NCBI RefSeq assembly: GCF_007671685.1
Contig: NZ_VCNL01000004.1
Span: forward strand, 310,001 to 374,000
Reading direction: 5' to 3'
DNA: 64,000 nucleotides
DNA from: Halorubrum salsamenti
Lineage (GTDB): Archaea > Halobacteriota > Halobacteria > Halobacteriales > Haloferacaceae
Made by a program: the position numbers and the translations under genes. Positions 40,783-50,566 of the stretch are shown here, in pieces (the stretch's first letter is position 1; the number at the start of each line of letters is the position of its first letter). A model generated the notes under the pieces. It saw only the letters and a program-made list of their open reading frames with translations. It searched no databases and was not told the DNA's origin.

Positions 40783-40992
40783 GTGAACAGGTCTCGGTTC
40801 GTCGGCCTCGCGCTCGCCGCGTTCGGGCTGGTGTTCCTGTCGTTCGTCGTCCGCGGCACGACTCGGCTGATCGCGCCCTACGAGGTCGCCGTCGCGCTGT
40901 CGGCGCCGATCCTCTTCGCCGCCGCCGCGCTGTTGGTCGGACTGGTCGCGCTCGCGACGCTGGACGTGACCGGAATCCGTCGGTTGGAGTAA
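40783..40992 (+). CDS. Small two-pass membrane protein behind crtB
   Basis: 69 residues from GTG 40783. Two hydrophobic segments are GLALAAFGLVFLSFVVRG and VALSAPILFAAAALLVGLVA, with a short polar end TGIRRLE. The 11-nt gap after crtB implies cotranscription, but no carotenoid function can be read from it. Confidence 0.6.
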   Translation: MNRSRFVGLALAAFGLVFLSFVVRGTTRLIAPYEVAVALSAPILFAAAALLVGLVALATLDVTGIRRLE

Positions 40993-41075
40993 TCCGCCCC
41001 TGTCGAAAGTTGTCTGTTTGACGACTGTGACCCGCTCGCCGTCACTACCGCCGATTCGCGTCCCCGCGTTATCGG

Positions 41076-42413
41076 TCAGATCGCTTCCCGGTACGCCGCC
41101 AGCGTCTCCTCGACGTCCGCCTCCGTGTGCGCGTAGGAGGTGAACTGGCACTCGAACTGGTTGGCGGTGAGGAACACCCCCCGGTCTTTCATCTCTTGCC
41201 AGAACACGCGCTCCCACCGGTCGGTGGCGGCGCGGGCGACGTCGGCGCCGTTCTTCGGACAGCCGTCGTAGCGGTCGCAGTCGGGGTCCTGCCGACAGCC
41301 GCCGGGACAGCAGGCGTCGGGGTCGTCAGGCGCGTCCCGCGTGAAGATCGTCTTGAACATCGAGTCGGTGCCGACGACGGTGTACTCGGGCGCGCGCTCC
41401 GCGCAGATCTCGGCGATCCCCTCGCGGAGCTTCCGCCCGAGGCGGTTTACGTGCTCGTACACGTCGTTCTCGGCGGCGTACTCCAGCCCGGCCTTCCCGG
41501 CCGCCATCGTCACCGGGTGGCCGGAGAACGTGCCGGACTGGAACACGTCGCCCGCGGGCGTGAACTCCTCGATGATCTCCGCTTGTCCCCCGATGGCGCC
41601 GACCGGGAAGCCGCCGCCGACGATCTTGCCGAACGTCGTCACGTCCGGCGTGACGCCGAACTTCGACTGCGCGCAGCCGAGCCCGCCCACGCGGAACCCC
41701 GTGATCACCTCGTCGAAGATCAGCAGCGACCCGTGGTCGTCACACAGGTCTCGGAGCGTCTCGTGGTAGCCGTCGATCGGCGTCACGATGCCCGTATTCG
41801 CGAGGATCGGCTCGACGAGGACCGCCGCGATGTCGTCTCCGTGCTCGGCGAACACCTCTTTGGCGGCCTGCGGGTCGTTGAACGGGATCGGGAGGGTGTG
41901 CCGCGCGAACTCCTCCGGGATCCCCTTCGTCGAGGGGTGCGGGTCGTCGGCCGACCCCTCCACGAGCGTCGACTCCTGTGCCCCGTGGTAGCCGCCCTGC
42001 ATGACGACGATCTTGTCGCGGCCGGTGTGACCGCGGGCGAGCCGCACCGCCGAGACGGTCGCCTCCGTCCCGGAGTTGACGAACCGGATCGACTCCACGC
42101 TCGGGACGTGTCGCGCCACGAACTCCGCGTGCTCGACCTCGACCTCGGTGGGCGCGCCGTACATCGGGCCCGCCGACGCGTGCGACTGGATCGCCGCCTC
42201 GACCGGCTCCGGGAGGTCGTGGCCGTACAGGAGCGGCCCGTACCCCATCACCCAGTCGACGTAGCGGTTGCCGTCGGCGTCGATCACGTGACCGCCGTCG
42301 CCGCGCTCGATGAAGAACGGATGCGGCATCGTCGCCCGGACGGAGGAGTTGACGCCGCCGGGCATGACCGACAGCGCGCGGTCGTACAGCCCGCGAGAGC
42401 GCTCGTGGTTCAT
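41076..42413 (-). CDS. hemL: Glutamate-1-semialdehyde 2,1-aminomutase
   Basis: PLP enzyme of tetrapyrrole synthesis making 5-aminolevulinate, 445 aa. It has [51 protein letters not shown] and [14 protein letters not shown]. The Schiff-base Lys is in [15 protein letters not shown]. Near residue 375 there is a cysteine-rich insert ([20 protein letters not shown]), absent from the textbook enzyme, that may bind a metal. ATG 42413 is at the family start. Confidence 0.94.
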   Translation of the reverse strand: MNHERSRGLYDRALSVMPGGVNSSVRATMPHPFFIERGDGGHVIDADGNRYVDWVMGYGPLLYGHDLPEPVEAAIQSHASAGPMYGAPTEVEVEHAEFVARHVPSVESIRFVNSGTEATVSAVRLARGHTGRDKIVVMQGGYHGAQESTLVEGSADDPHPSTKGIPEEFARHTLPIPFNDPQAAKEVFAEHGDDIAAVLVEPILANTGIVTPIDGYHETLRDLCDDHGSLLIFDEVITGFRVGGLGCAQSKFGVTPDVTTFGKIVGGGFPVGAIGGQAEIIEEFTPAGDVFQSGTFSGHPVTMAAGKAGLEYAAENDVYEHVNRLGRKLREGIAEICAERAPEYTVVGTDSMFKTIFTRDAPDDPDACCPGGCRQDPDCDRYDGCPKNGADVARAATDRWERVFWQEMKDRGVFLTANQFECQFTSYAHTEADVEETLAAYREAI

Positions 42414-42583
42414 GGCCCGTCGTTCGGTCGGCAGCGTGAAAGTTGTTGCCGAACCGGGCGACGAGGAGCGTGGCGTCGCAGAAAAAGCGCCGGTCGAAAG
42501 CCGCCCTCCGCGTCGGCCGTTTCTTCGGCGTCGGTTCGCTGTTAGTTCGTCGCCGGTTCGTCGGCGACGTCGTCGACCGGACT

Positions 42584-44263
42584 CTACACCGCCTCCGGGC
42601 CGGTCGTACCGGTGCGGACCTGCAGCGCGTCCTCGACGGGCATGATGAACACCTTGCCGTCGCCGGGCTCGCCGGTCTTGGCGGCGTCGGCGATCGCGTC
42701 CGCGACCTCGTCGGCCGGGATGTCGGCGACGACCACGTCGATCTTCACCTTCTGGTGGAGGTCGACCGTGAACTCCTCGCCGCGCCACTGGCCCGTCTTG
42801 GCGGGCTGGCTGCCGCGGCCGGAGACGTTCGTCACGGTGAGCGAGGGCGCGTTGATCTCCGCGAGCGCCTGCTTGATGGCCCCGAGCTTGTCCGGACGGA
42901 CGACCGCCGTGACCATCTTGATCTCCGAGCCCGCCTCCTCGCCGCCGTCGGCGCGCGGGGACTCGTCAGTGGTGTCGACGACGGAGGGGCCGCCGTCGGT
43001 CGCGACGTTCGCCTTGCCGAACTCGGGGTACGTCTCGACGCCGTGCTCGCTGACGTCGAGCCCGTCGCGCTCGTGGTCGGGGGTGACGCGGGCCTGACCG
43101 ACCGCTTTGAACGCGCCGAACACCACGCCGGTGGCGACGACCGTCCACGCGGTGATGACGGCGACGCCGATAACCTGCGAGACGAGCAGGTCCATCGAGA
43201 AGCCGTCGACGTGGATGAACGGCAGCGCGAGGACGCCGATGACGCCCGCGGAGCCGTGAACCGGGAAGACCGCGCACACGTCGTCGATCTTCATCTTGTC
43301 CGAGACGAACTCGAACACGAGCGGGAGCTGGAGGCCGCAGATCAGCGCGACCGCGATGGCGCCCCACCAGGTGATCGCGTTGGCGGTGCCGGTGACGGCG
43401 ACGAGCCCCGCCAGCACGCCGTTGGCGACGTACAGGGTGTCGACCTTCTTCGTGAGGTACATCGAGCCGAGCGCCGCGCCGACAGCCCCGGCGCCCATCC
43501 CGAGCGTCGTCGTCAGGGAGACGCGGCCGACCGCGGCGTAGCCGCCGAGCGCGAGTTCGCCGGACTCCGTGACCGAGAAGACGGTCGCGGTCGTCCCGAC
43601 GTTGAATCCGTACCAGCCGAACGCCAGAACGAGGGTGCCGAGCACCGCGAACGTCATCGAGTGACCGGGGATGACGTTCGTAGAGCCGTCCTCGGCGTAG
43701 CGGTCCATGCGCGGTCCGAGCACGTACGCCGCGGTGAGGCCGGCGATACCGCCGACGCCGTGGACGATCATCCCGCCCGCGAAGTCGGTGAAGCCGAGGC
43801 CGCTTCCGCCGAGGAAGCCGCCGCCCCAGGTGATGCCCGCGACGACCGGGTAGATGACCGCCGAGATGGCGACCGTGTACGCGACGTACGCGCGGAGCTT
43901 CGCGCGGCCGGCGACCGCGCCGGAGACGATCGTCGCCGCCGTCATCGCGAAGACGGCGCCGAACAGCCAGCTGTTGACCCAGCCGCCGTCGCTGAGGGCC
44001 GACGCCGGGGAGAAGCCGGCGCCGCCGGCGACGCCTTCGATCCCGAAGCCGATCAGGAAGTACACCAGGACGCCGACGCCCCACGTGAGGAGGTTCTTCG
44101 TGAGCTGGTTCGCGACGTTCTTCGCGCGTACCTGCCCCGCTTCGAGCATCGCGAAGCCGGCGTGCATGAAGAAGATCAGGAAACAGACCACGGCGACCCA
44201 CATCAGGTTCACGCCCTCCGCGAGGACGCTCGGATCGATGCTCGCGAGGACGCCGGTCGTCAC
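42584..44263 (-). CDS. Ammonium transporter Amt fused to a PII (GlnK) domain
   Basis: 559 residues. Residues 1-400 are Amt with 11 membrane helices: [34 protein letters not shown] and [14 protein letters not shown] supply the twin-His pore. An acidic linker (about 400-445) leads to a PII domain (about 445-559) with [20 protein letters not shown], a T-loop region [25 protein letters not shown] and the B-loop [11 protein letters not shown]. The usual T-loop tyrosine is replaced by Phe (GEEF). The fusion means the regulator is tethered to the channel. The gene starts with GTG 44263 inside the stop of an upstream small frame. Confidence 0.93.
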   Translation of the reverse strand: MTTGVLASIDPSVLAEGVNLMWVAVVCFLIFFMHAGFAMLEAGQVRAKNVANQLTKNLLTWGVGVLVYFLIGFGIEGVAGGAGFSPASALSDGGWVNSWLFGAVFAMTAATIVSGAVAGRAKLRAYVAYTVAISAVIYPVVAGITWGGGFLGGSGLGFTDFAGGMIVHGVGGIAGLTAAYVLGPRMDRYAEDGSTNVIPGHSMTFAVLGTLVLAFGWYGFNVGTTATVFSVTESGELALGGYAAVGRVSLTTTLGMGAGAVGAALGSMYLTKKVDTLYVANGVLAGLVAVTGTANAITWWGAIAVALICGLQLPLVFEFVSDKMKIDDVCAVFPVHGSAGVIGVLALPFIHVDGFSMDLLVSQVIGVAVITAWTVVATGVVFGAFKAVGQARVTPDHERDGLDVSEHGVETYPEFGKANVATDGGPSVVDTTDESPRADGGEEAGSEIKMVTAVVRPDKLGAIKQALAEINAPSLTVTNVSGRGSQPAKTGQWRGEEFTVDLHQKVKIDVVVADIPADEVADAIADAAKTGEPGDGKVFIMPVEDALQVRTGTTGPEAV

Positions 44264-44322
44264 GCTCCGACCACCTCAACTGAACATACGTTCTTCGAAT
44301 CGCGCGCTTCGTTCGTGTTCAT
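44260..44322 (-). CDS. Upstream small ORF overlapping the amt start
   Basis: A 20-codon frame from ATG 44322 reads [20 protein letters not shown]. Its TGA overlaps the amt GTG start in a GTGA junction. GAGGTG and GGAG lie just before that GTG. A TATA-like box is centred about 37 nt before ATG 44322, so the small frame is the first thing a ribosome meets. It may be a leader peptide coupling translation of the transporter. No family is known. Confidence 0.5.
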   Translation of the reverse strand: MNTNEARDSKNVCSVEVVGA

Positions 44323-44354
44323 GTTCTGAATCACGTTTCGACAGCGGGGAACAA

Positions 44355-44364
44355 GAATATATAA
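44355..44364 (-). promoter_or_regulatory. TATA-like box of the amt gene
   Basis: The minus strand reads TTTATATATT, strongly AT-rich and preceded by GAACG. Predicted initiation at about 44328-44335 gives a leader of only 6-13 nt before the upstream small ORF. Confidence 0.6.
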
Positions 44365-44792
44365 ACGTTCGAGTTGAGTTTCACAAAAATTTTATTTGAT
44401 AATACCGTGGACGTCAGATATAAAGACAGATACATGGTGTATAAGGACGTATTCTCGGGGAACTTTTCGCAATCCTTGCGATAGAATCGGACAGGTGTTT
44501 TATAAATATTCTGATAGAATGTCCCGGATCGACCGGTTTCGAGCCTCGCGGCGCCGGGCGCGGCCGCCGTTGGCGATTTTTGCCGCACCGGTTTTCGACC
44601 GATACCGGTTTTTCGGGGTCAAAAGACCGATTTCGGAGGTCTCGGGGGCTCCGCGAGAAATGTTACGTTCGTCAACCGAATCTGCGGTTCGGGTTCGGAT
44701 CCGCATTCTGGATCGGTCGGTCGCATTCGGATTCGGAGTCGGATCGCGTTCGAATCGAAAAACGACGTCGTCAGCCGACGAATTCGGGCGGA
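44365..44792. other. Long spacer between amt and radA, no gene seen
   Basis: About 430 nt. The amt-proximal part is AT-rich (to about 44520) and likely holds the nitrogen-responsive control region. The radA-proximal part has several CCGGTTT/AACCGG-type and GGATCGG/GATTCGG repeats but no credible frame. The open minus-strand frame 44500-44706 has the composition of noncoding DNA. Confidence 0.4.
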
Positions 44793-45824
44793 CTACTCCG
44801 GCTTCAGCCCCTCGCCCTGCACGCGCATCACGGCCTCACCGTCTGCGAGGTTCGGCGCGTCGACGAGTCGGACGATCCGCTTGTCGCCCTTCGACTTCCG
44901 GAGGTAGATCCGGAACGTGGACGCGTGTCCGAGGATGTTTCCGCCGATCGCCTGCGTCGGGTCGCCGAAGTAGGAGTCCGGGTTGGAAGCGACCTGGTTC
45001 GTGACGAGGATGGCGGTGTTGAACAGGTCGCCGATCCGCATCAGGTCGTGGAGGTGTTTGTTGAGCTTCTGCTGCCGCTCGGCGAGTTCGCCCCGACCGA
45101 CGTACTCCGCGCGGAAGTGGGCCGTCAGCGAGTCGACGCAGACGATCCGGATGGGCCACTCGCCCTCCTCGTGCTCACCGGCGAGCTCCTTGGCCTTCTC
45201 GGCCAGCAGGATCTGGTGGTTGGAGTTGAACGCCTTGGCGACGTGGATCTGGTCTAAGAAGGCCTCGATCAGCTCCTCCATCGCCTCCTCGTCGTTCGGG
45301 GTGCCCTCGATCTCGCGGCGCTCCATCTCGTCGGCGAGGATCTCGTCGTCGAGCCCGCGGACCATGTCGTCGATCCGCTCCGGGCGGAACGTGTCCTCGG
45401 TGTCGACGAAGATGCAGCCGCCGTCGAGCCCGCCGTTCTCCGGCAAGAGCTGGACGTTGACCGCCATCTGGTGGGTCACCTGCGACTTGCCGGACCCGAA
45501 CTCGCCGTACACCTCGGTGATCGACTGCGTCTCGATGCCGCCGCCGAGCAGGTCGTCGACCTCGTCGATCTGCCACGAGAGCTTGCCGATCTCCTCGCGG
45601 CGTTCGAGCACGGCCGCCCCCGTCTCGAAGCCGCCGACGTCGGCGGCGTCGCGGGCGGCGTTGATGATGTCGCTGGCGGACGACTCGCCGATGTCGGCGG
45701 TGTTGGACATCTCGCCGGGGCTCGCGACGGCGATCGACTGGTAGCTCTCGAACCCGTTCTCGACGAGCTTGTCTGCGGTGGCGGGGCCGACTCCGGGGAG
45801 GTCCTCGAGTTCGTCTTCTGGCAT
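44793..45824 (-). CDS. radA: DNA repair and recombination protein RadA
   Basis: Archaeal RecA/Rad51 recombinase, 343 aa, without an intein. The N-terminal helix-hairpin-helix is [20 protein letters not shown]. The Walker A motif is [14 protein letters not shown]. It continues with the Walker B region [40 protein letters not shown] and [20 protein letters not shown]. Length and motifs match haloarchaeal RadA. Confidence 0.97.
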   Translation of the reverse strand: MPEDELEDLPGVGPATADKLVENGFESYQSIAVASPGEMSNTADIGESSASDIINAARDAADVGGFETGAAVLERREEIGKLSWQIDEVDDLLGGGIETQSITEVYGEFGSGKSQVTHQMAVNVQLLPENGGLDGGCIFVDTEDTFRPERIDDMVRGLDDEILADEMERREIEGTPNDEEAMEELIEAFLDQIHVAKAFNSNHQILLAEKAKELAGEHEEGEWPIRIVCVDSLTAHFRAEYVGRGELAERQQKLNKHLHDLMRIGDLFNTAILVTNQVASNPDSYFGDPTQAIGGNILGHASTFRIYLRKSKGDKRIVRLVDAPNLADGEAVMRVQGEGLKPE

Positions 45825-46018
45825 GTACGCGTCCCTTGTTCGCCATCCCGTATAAAGACTCGTTTACACCCGAGTGAAAGTGAAAAGCGAGCGGGGACCG
45901 CGCTCCGGACTGGCTCGGTACCGTATAAATGGCCTCGTGCGGACGCGGCGACGTGCCGACCCAGTGGAACTGGTCGGTTCGACCGATCCGTCAGCGGCGA
46001 CTCCTCGGCGCAACCGTC

Positions 46019-46519
46019 TCAGAACCCGACGCGGCGGACGTACGCCAGTTCGCGGATCTCGACGAGGAGGTCGCCGGAGAGGTCGGCGTCGGTGATCACG
46101 TACAGCTTCGGGTCGTCGGTGAACTCCGGGTCCTCGCTCAGCACCTGCCGGATCGAGATGTCGTGGTCGGCGAGAATGCCGGTCACCTCGGCGACGATCC
46201 CGGCCTCGTCGGCGGCCGCGACCTCGATCGTGAGCACCGTCAGATCCAGGACGGGAGCCAGGTCCATCAGGCTCGGTACGGACGAGATGTTCGTGAAGAT
46301 GCGCTTCAGTTCGGGATCGGCGAGGATCGCGTCGGTCGTCGAATCCACGACGCGGCGGTCGACGTCGAGTTCGCGCGCGATCCCGGTGTAGGGGATCTCG
46401 ATCCCGCCGGAGACGACCCGCCCCTCCTCGTTGACGGAGAAGCCGCGCTCTAAGAACAGCCGGATCACCGCCTGCTGGCTGGGTGACCCCTCGAACTTCT
46501 CGAGGATCTCGTCGAACAT
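46019..46519 (-). CDS. ACT-domain regulator with N-terminal helix-turn-helix
   Basis: 166 residues. The N-terminal 80 residues look like a winged helix (SPSQQAVIRLFLERGFSVNE, IPYTGIARELDVDRRVVDST). The rest is an ACT domain (LTIEVAAADEAGIVAEVTGI, DHDISIRQVLSEDP), typical of amino-acid-responsive proteins. It probably senses an amino acid and controls transcription. The ligand is unknown. Confidence 0.8.
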   Translation of the reverse strand: MFDEILEKFEGSPSQQAVIRLFLERGFSVNEEGRVVSGGIEIPYTGIARELDVDRRVVDSTTDAILADPELKRIFTNISSVPSLMDLAPVLDLTVLTIEVAAADEAGIVAEVTGILADHDISIRQVLSEDPEFTDDPKLYVITDADLSGDLLVEIRELAYVRRVGF

Positions 46520-46572
46520 GCGTTGCTACGGTGCTCGTCGCCGAGGGCTTAAAAGCGGGGTACTGCGGAGCC

Positions 46573-47043
46573 TCAGTTCGCGACCGCCGAGTAGACGCCG
46601 CCGAGGACCGCACCGTACACGACGTGGCCGACGAGGCTCTCGACGCCGACGTTCGGCAGCGGCGGCGCGCCCGGGAATCCGACGGCGCCCAGCCAGATCG
46701 GCATCACGATCACCGCGAGCGCGACCCACACGAGGAGGCCGTAGCCCGCACCGACGCCGAGGCTCGTTCCGACCGACTCGCCGAGGTCCGGCTCCAGGCC
46801 CGCGATCGCGGCGAATCCGAGGCCGATGATCGCGCCGTGGGACACGTGGATCACCCAGCCGACGGCGCCGGCGGGGCCCTCGACGCCGTACATCGCCGGG
46901 ATCCCCATCTCGAGGACGCCGGGGGTCATCATCGACATCATCGCGCCGAAGACGAGACCGCCGGCGAGCCCGCCGGCCACGCCGGCCTTCCAGTCGCCGT
47001 ATGCCGTCGATACGTCCGTCGCTGTCGCGGTTTCGGTTGCCAT
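46573..47043 (-). CDS. Four-pass membrane protein of unknown function
   Basis: 156 residues with four Gly/Ala-rich hydrophobic helices (AGVAGGLAGGLVFGAMMSMM, GWVIHVSHGAIIGLGFAAIA, GYGLLVWVALAVIVMPIWL, VESLVGHVVYGAVLGGVYSA). Histidines occur in the second and fourth helices. The family is common in haloarchaea as uncharacterised integral membrane proteins. Its start overlaps nothing, and the XPD-type helicase is divergent 174 nt away. Confidence 0.6.
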   Translation of the reverse strand: MATETATATDVSTAYGDWKAGVAGGLAGGLVFGAMMSMMTPGVLEMGIPAMYGVEGPAGAVGWVIHVSHGAIIGLGFAAIAGLEPDLGESVGTSLGVGAGYGLLVWVALAVIVMPIWLGAVGFPGAPPLPNVGVESLVGHVVYGAVLGGVYSAVAN

Positions 47044-47217
47044 AGCGGCTCATAACTCGGCTAAGAACCGGTAATAACCGCCGGTAACGTGTGTGTGAGA
47101 TGCACATCCTCCAAATGTTTATGTTCTCTGAAACGACGACACCGGGGTACTTCCTCGGTCGATCACTTCCGCTCCGGCACCCGGCCCCTTTTAGCCGATG
47201 GCGACGAACCTCGTCCC

Positions 47218-49443
47218 GTGTCAGAGTCGCCGCATCTGCGGTTCTTCCCGTACGAGGAGCCGTACCCGAACCAGCGCGAGGCGATGGACAGGGTCGCAAA
47301 CGCGCTGGACCGGGGGCAGGACGTGCTGTTCGAGGGCGCGCCCGGAACGGGGAAGACCCTCTCCGCGCTCGTGCCCGCGCTCGAACACGCTCGCGAGCAC
47401 GACCGCACGGTCGTCATCACGACCAACGTCCACCAGCAGATGCGACAGTTCGTCGAGGACGCCCGCGCGATCACCAGCGAGGAGCCCATCCGCGCGGTCG
47501 TGTTCAAGGGGAAGTCGTCGATGTGTCACATCGACGTCGACTACCAGGAGTGTCAGACCCTCCGGGACACCACCCGCGAGATGGTGGAGACCGAGAGCGA
47601 GGTCCGCGAGCTGGAGGCCCGTCAGCGCGAGCTGCTGGCCGAGAGCCGCGAGGGCGACGCGGGGGCCGCCGAGGCCCGCGAGTCGGTCATGGACGAGCTC
47701 GACGAGCTGGAAGACGAGATCGACGAGTACGAGACCGCGAACGTCTGTGCCCACTACCGGAACAACCTCGTCGAGGACACCGACGAGTTCTTCGGGTGGC
47801 TGTTCGAGGACGTTCGAACCCCGGAGGACGTGTACGCGTACGCGGACGAGCGCGAGCTGTGCGGCTACGAGCTGTTGAAGGAGGGGATGGAGGGGGTCGA
47901 TCTGGTGGTGTGTAACTACCACCACCTGCTCGACCCCAACATCCGCGAGCAGTTCTTCCGGTGGATCGACCGCGACCCCTCCGAGATAATCACCGTCTTC
48001 GACGAGGCTCACAACGTCGAGGACGCCGCCCGCGACCACGCCACCCGCACGCTCACCGAGAACACGCTCGACGCCGCCCTCGACGAGCTGGCGGACAACG
48101 ACGACTCCCGCGCCGAGGCGGCCGAGAACGTCGTTCGCGCGTTCCGCGACGCCCTCGTGGAGACCCGCGACGACGCGCTCGGCGTCGGCCAGCGCGGGTC
48201 GGTCGGCGAGAGCTGGGAGGACCTGTCGATCGCCAACGACGGCCGCCGCGACGACCTCACGCTCGCGTTCCTCCGCAACTACGAGGGGAAGGGGATCGAC
48301 ACGGAGACGGAGCTCGCGGTCCAGCTCGGGCAGGCGCTCGACGAGGAGTACGAGCGCCGCTACCGCGACGGCGAGACCACGACCCGCACGGAGTGTCAGA
48401 CCCTGCAGGTCGCCCGGTTCGTCGCGACGTGGATGGAGGAGGGGACCGAACTGGGCCAGTACCCGGTCGTCTCCGTGCGCCGCGACGGCGCCACCGACGA
48501 GGTGTACGGCCGCGCGGAGCTGTACACCTGCATCCCCCGCCGCGTCACCGAGGAGCTGTTCGACGAGGTCGCCGCCTCGGTGCTGATGAGCGCGACGCTC
48601 CGCCCCTTCGACGTCACCGAAGACGTGCTCGGCTTAGAGGACGTGGCGTCGCTGGCGTACGAGATGGGGTATCCCGAGGCGAACCGCCGGACGTTCGCGG
48701 TCGACACGCCGCCGCTGTTCGCCTCCGAGCGCAACGACCCGGAGACGCAGGAGACGGTGGCGTCGCTGCTGCGCGACGCGATCCGCTTCACCCCGGGGAA
48801 CACGCTGGCCTTCTTCCCCTCGTACGCCGAGGCGGAGCGCTACTACGAGCGGCTCGGCGGGACAGCGGGCGGCACCGGCGGAAGCGACACCGACGTCGGG
48901 GGCGGGCTCGCGGGCGCCGGCCTCGGCTCCCGCTACCTCGACGGCCCCGGAGAGAACGAGGAGGACCTCCGCCGGCGGTTCGTCGAGAGCGACGACGCGA
49001 CCCTCTTCACCTCGCTGTGGGGAACGCTCGCCGAGGGCGTGAGTTTCGACGGCGACGACGCCCGGACGGTGGTGGTCGTCGGCGTGCCGTACCCGCACCT
49101 CTCGGACCGGATGGAGGCGGTCCAAGACGCCTACAACCGGGCGTTCGCCGACCGCGATCGCGCCCGCGATCCCGGCTGGGCGTACGCGGTCGAGATCCCG
49201 ACGATCCGCAAGACGCGACAGGCGCTCGGTCGGGTCGTCCGCGGTCCCGACGACTTCGGCGTTCGGATCCTCGCTGACCGCCGGTACACGTCGGCGGACA
49301 TGGGGAAGTACTCGGTCCGCGGCGCGTTCCCGCCGGAGGAGCGCGAGGAGCTGCTCGATCTCGACCCGGAGAAGCTGAAGTTCGCGATGCTGAACTTCTA
49401 CGGCGACCACGACGCGTACGGTGGGGCGCCGCCGGAGCCGTGA
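47218..49443 (+). CDS. XPD/Rad3-type ATP-dependent DNA helicase
   Basis: Superfamily 2 Fe-S helicase of 741 aa. Walker A is FEGAPGTGKTLSALVPALE and the DEAH box is TVFDEAHNVEDAARDH. Four cysteines in KSSMCHID, YQECQTL, NVCAHYR and ELCGYEL fit the 4Fe-4S domain. Motifs V/VI are TLWGTLAEGVSFDGDDARTV and IRKTRQALGRVVRGPDDFGV. I place the start at GTG 47218, about 26 nt behind a TATA-like CCTTTTAGCC. The longer open frame upstream has no homology-like content. Confidence 0.9.
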   Translation: MSESPHLRFFPYEEPYPNQREAMDRVANALDRGQDVLFEGAPGTGKTLSALVPALEHAREHDRTVVITTNVHQQMRQFVEDARAITSEEPIRAVVFKGKSSMCHIDVDYQECQTLRDTTREMVETESEVRELEARQRELLAESREGDAGAAEARESVMDELDELEDEIDEYETANVCAHYRNNLVEDTDEFFGWLFEDVRTPEDVYAYADERELCGYELLKEGMEGVDLVVCNYHHLLDPNIREQFFRWIDRDPSEIITVFDEAHNVEDAARDHATRTLTENTLDAALDELADNDDSRAEAAENVVRAFRDALVETRDDALGVGQRGSVGESWEDLSIANDGRRDDLTLAFLRNYEGKGIDTETELAVQLGQALDEEYERRYRDGETTTRTECQTLQVARFVATWMEEGTELGQYPVVSVRRDGATDEVYGRAELYTCIPRRVTEELFDEVAASVLMSATLRPFDVTEDVLGLEDVASLAYEMGYPEANRRTFAVDTPPLFASERNDPETQETVASLLRDAIRFTPGNTLAFFPSYAEAERYYERLGGTAGGTGGSDTDVGGGLAGAGLGSRYLDGPGENEEDLRRRFVESDDATLFTSLWGTLAEGVSFDGDDARTVVVVGVPYPHLSDRMEAVQDAYNRAFADRDRARDPGWAYAVEIPTIRKTRQALGRVVRGPDDFGVRILADRRYTSADMGKYSVRGAFPPEEREELLDLDPEKLKFAMLNFYGDHDAYGGAPPEP

Positions 49444-49488
49444 AACGGCGGCGAGCGGTGAGCGTCGCCGGAGCCGCGAGTTTTCGTC

Positions 49489-49848
49489 TCACCCCGGTCG
49501 CGCTGCGAGCAACACCGCGATCCCGAGCAGCACGATCCCGAGCAGGGTCGTGATCACCGCGTGGATCACGGTCATTCCGACCACGAGCCGTCGCGGCTGG
49601 TCGTAGCTCCACGCGAACATGCCGGCGTCGACGAGGAGCGCGGCCGCGACGATCAGCGCCTCGGGGAGGGCGAAGGCGCCGCCGACGACGCCGATCACCG
49701 CGGGGAGCGGGCCGACGTAGAGGGCGCGGCGCGGGTCCACGTCGCCGAGGACGTTCCGGGCGGCGAGGTGGGCGGTCACGGAGAGGAACAGCGCGAACAG
49801 GACGGTCGTCCCCAGCACCGACGCCGGCGTCACCGTCTGAAGGAGCAT
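49489..49848 (-). CDS. Four-pass membrane protein of unknown function
   Basis: 119 residues: hydrophobic helices LGTTVLFALFLSVTAHLAAR, YVGPLPAVIGVVGGAFALPE, ALIVAAALLVDAGMFAWSYD and VVGMTVIHAVITTLLGIVLL. No catalytic motif. It sits alone between the helicase and tbp. Confidence 0.6.
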   Translation of the reverse strand: MLLQTVTPASVLGTTVLFALFLSVTAHLAARNVLGDVDPRRALYVGPLPAVIGVVGGAFALPEALIVAAALLVDAGMFAWSYDQPRRLVVGMTVIHAVITTLLGIVLLGIAVLLAARPG

Positions 49849-49921
49849 GGGAGACCTACGAGGCGGCGGGTAAAAGTGGTCGCGGAATCGGCACGAGAGA
49901 GGTAGGCGGCGCGTCGACCGC

Positions 49922-50479
49922 TTACGCCAACAGCCCGAGCCCGTCGAGTTCCTCGACGATCACGTCGACGGCGGCCGCGGCGTCGTCGGGACTCGTTCCG
50001 CCGGTAATGACGAGCTTTCCGCTGCCGAACAGCAGCGCCACCACGTCGGGCTGGTCGATCCGGTAGACGAGCCCGGGGAACTGCTCCGGCTCGTACTCGA
50101 TGTGTTCGAGCCCGAGCCCGATCGCGATCGCGTTGAGGTTGAGGCTCTCGCCGAGGTCGGCGGAGGTGACGATGTTCTGGACCGTGACCTCGGGGTCCTC
50201 GATCGGGATCTGTAACTTTCGGAGCTCGTCGAACACCAGGTCGAGGCTCTCGTGGACGGCGTCGATGGAGTTGGCGCCCGTACAGACGATCTTCCCGGAC
50301 CGGAAGATCAGCGCGGCCGACTTCGGGTCCGTGGTGCGGTAGACGAGCCCGGGGAACTGCTCCGGGTCGTAGTCGGCGCCCTCGAGGTCCATCGCGACGC
50401 TCTGGAGATCGAGCTCCTGCCCGATCCCCGTGGAGGCAACGACGTTCTCTATCGTGATCGTCTCCTTCGGATCGGCCAT
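49922..50479 (-). CDS. tbp: TATA-box binding protein
   Basis: Basal transcription factor of 185 aa made of two imperfect repeats of the saddle fold. Repeat 1 is TITIENVVASTGIGQELDL to YDPEQFPGLVYRTTDPKSAA and LIFRSGKIVCTGA. Repeat 2 is VTVQNIVTSADLGESLNLNA to YEPEQFPGLVYRIDQPDVVA and LLFGSGKLVITGG. ATG 50479 has a TATA-like CTTTTTACG about 30 nt upstream. Haloarchaea often carry several TBPs; this full-length copy looks like a standard one. Confidence 0.96.
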   Translation of the reverse strand: MADPKETITIENVVASTGIGQELDLQSVAMDLEGADYDPEQFPGLVYRTTDPKSAALIFRSGKIVCTGANSIDAVHESLDLVFDELRKLQIPIEDPEVTVQNIVTSADLGESLNLNAIAIGLGLEHIEYEPEQFPGLVYRIDQPDVVALLFGSGKLVITGGTSPDDAAAAVDVIVEELDGLGLLA

Positions 50480-50566
50480 TTCTACCTCGATACACACTTG
50501 AAGCACGTAAAAAGGTGGCTGGTCGGAACCGCTATCCTCTTGCGACCGGCGGCCCGACTCCGCGGC

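Noticed and set aside
44500-44706. 68-residue minus-strand frame between radA and amt
   Set aside because: Arg-rich with no pattern; lies in a spacer with repeated CCGGTTT motifs.
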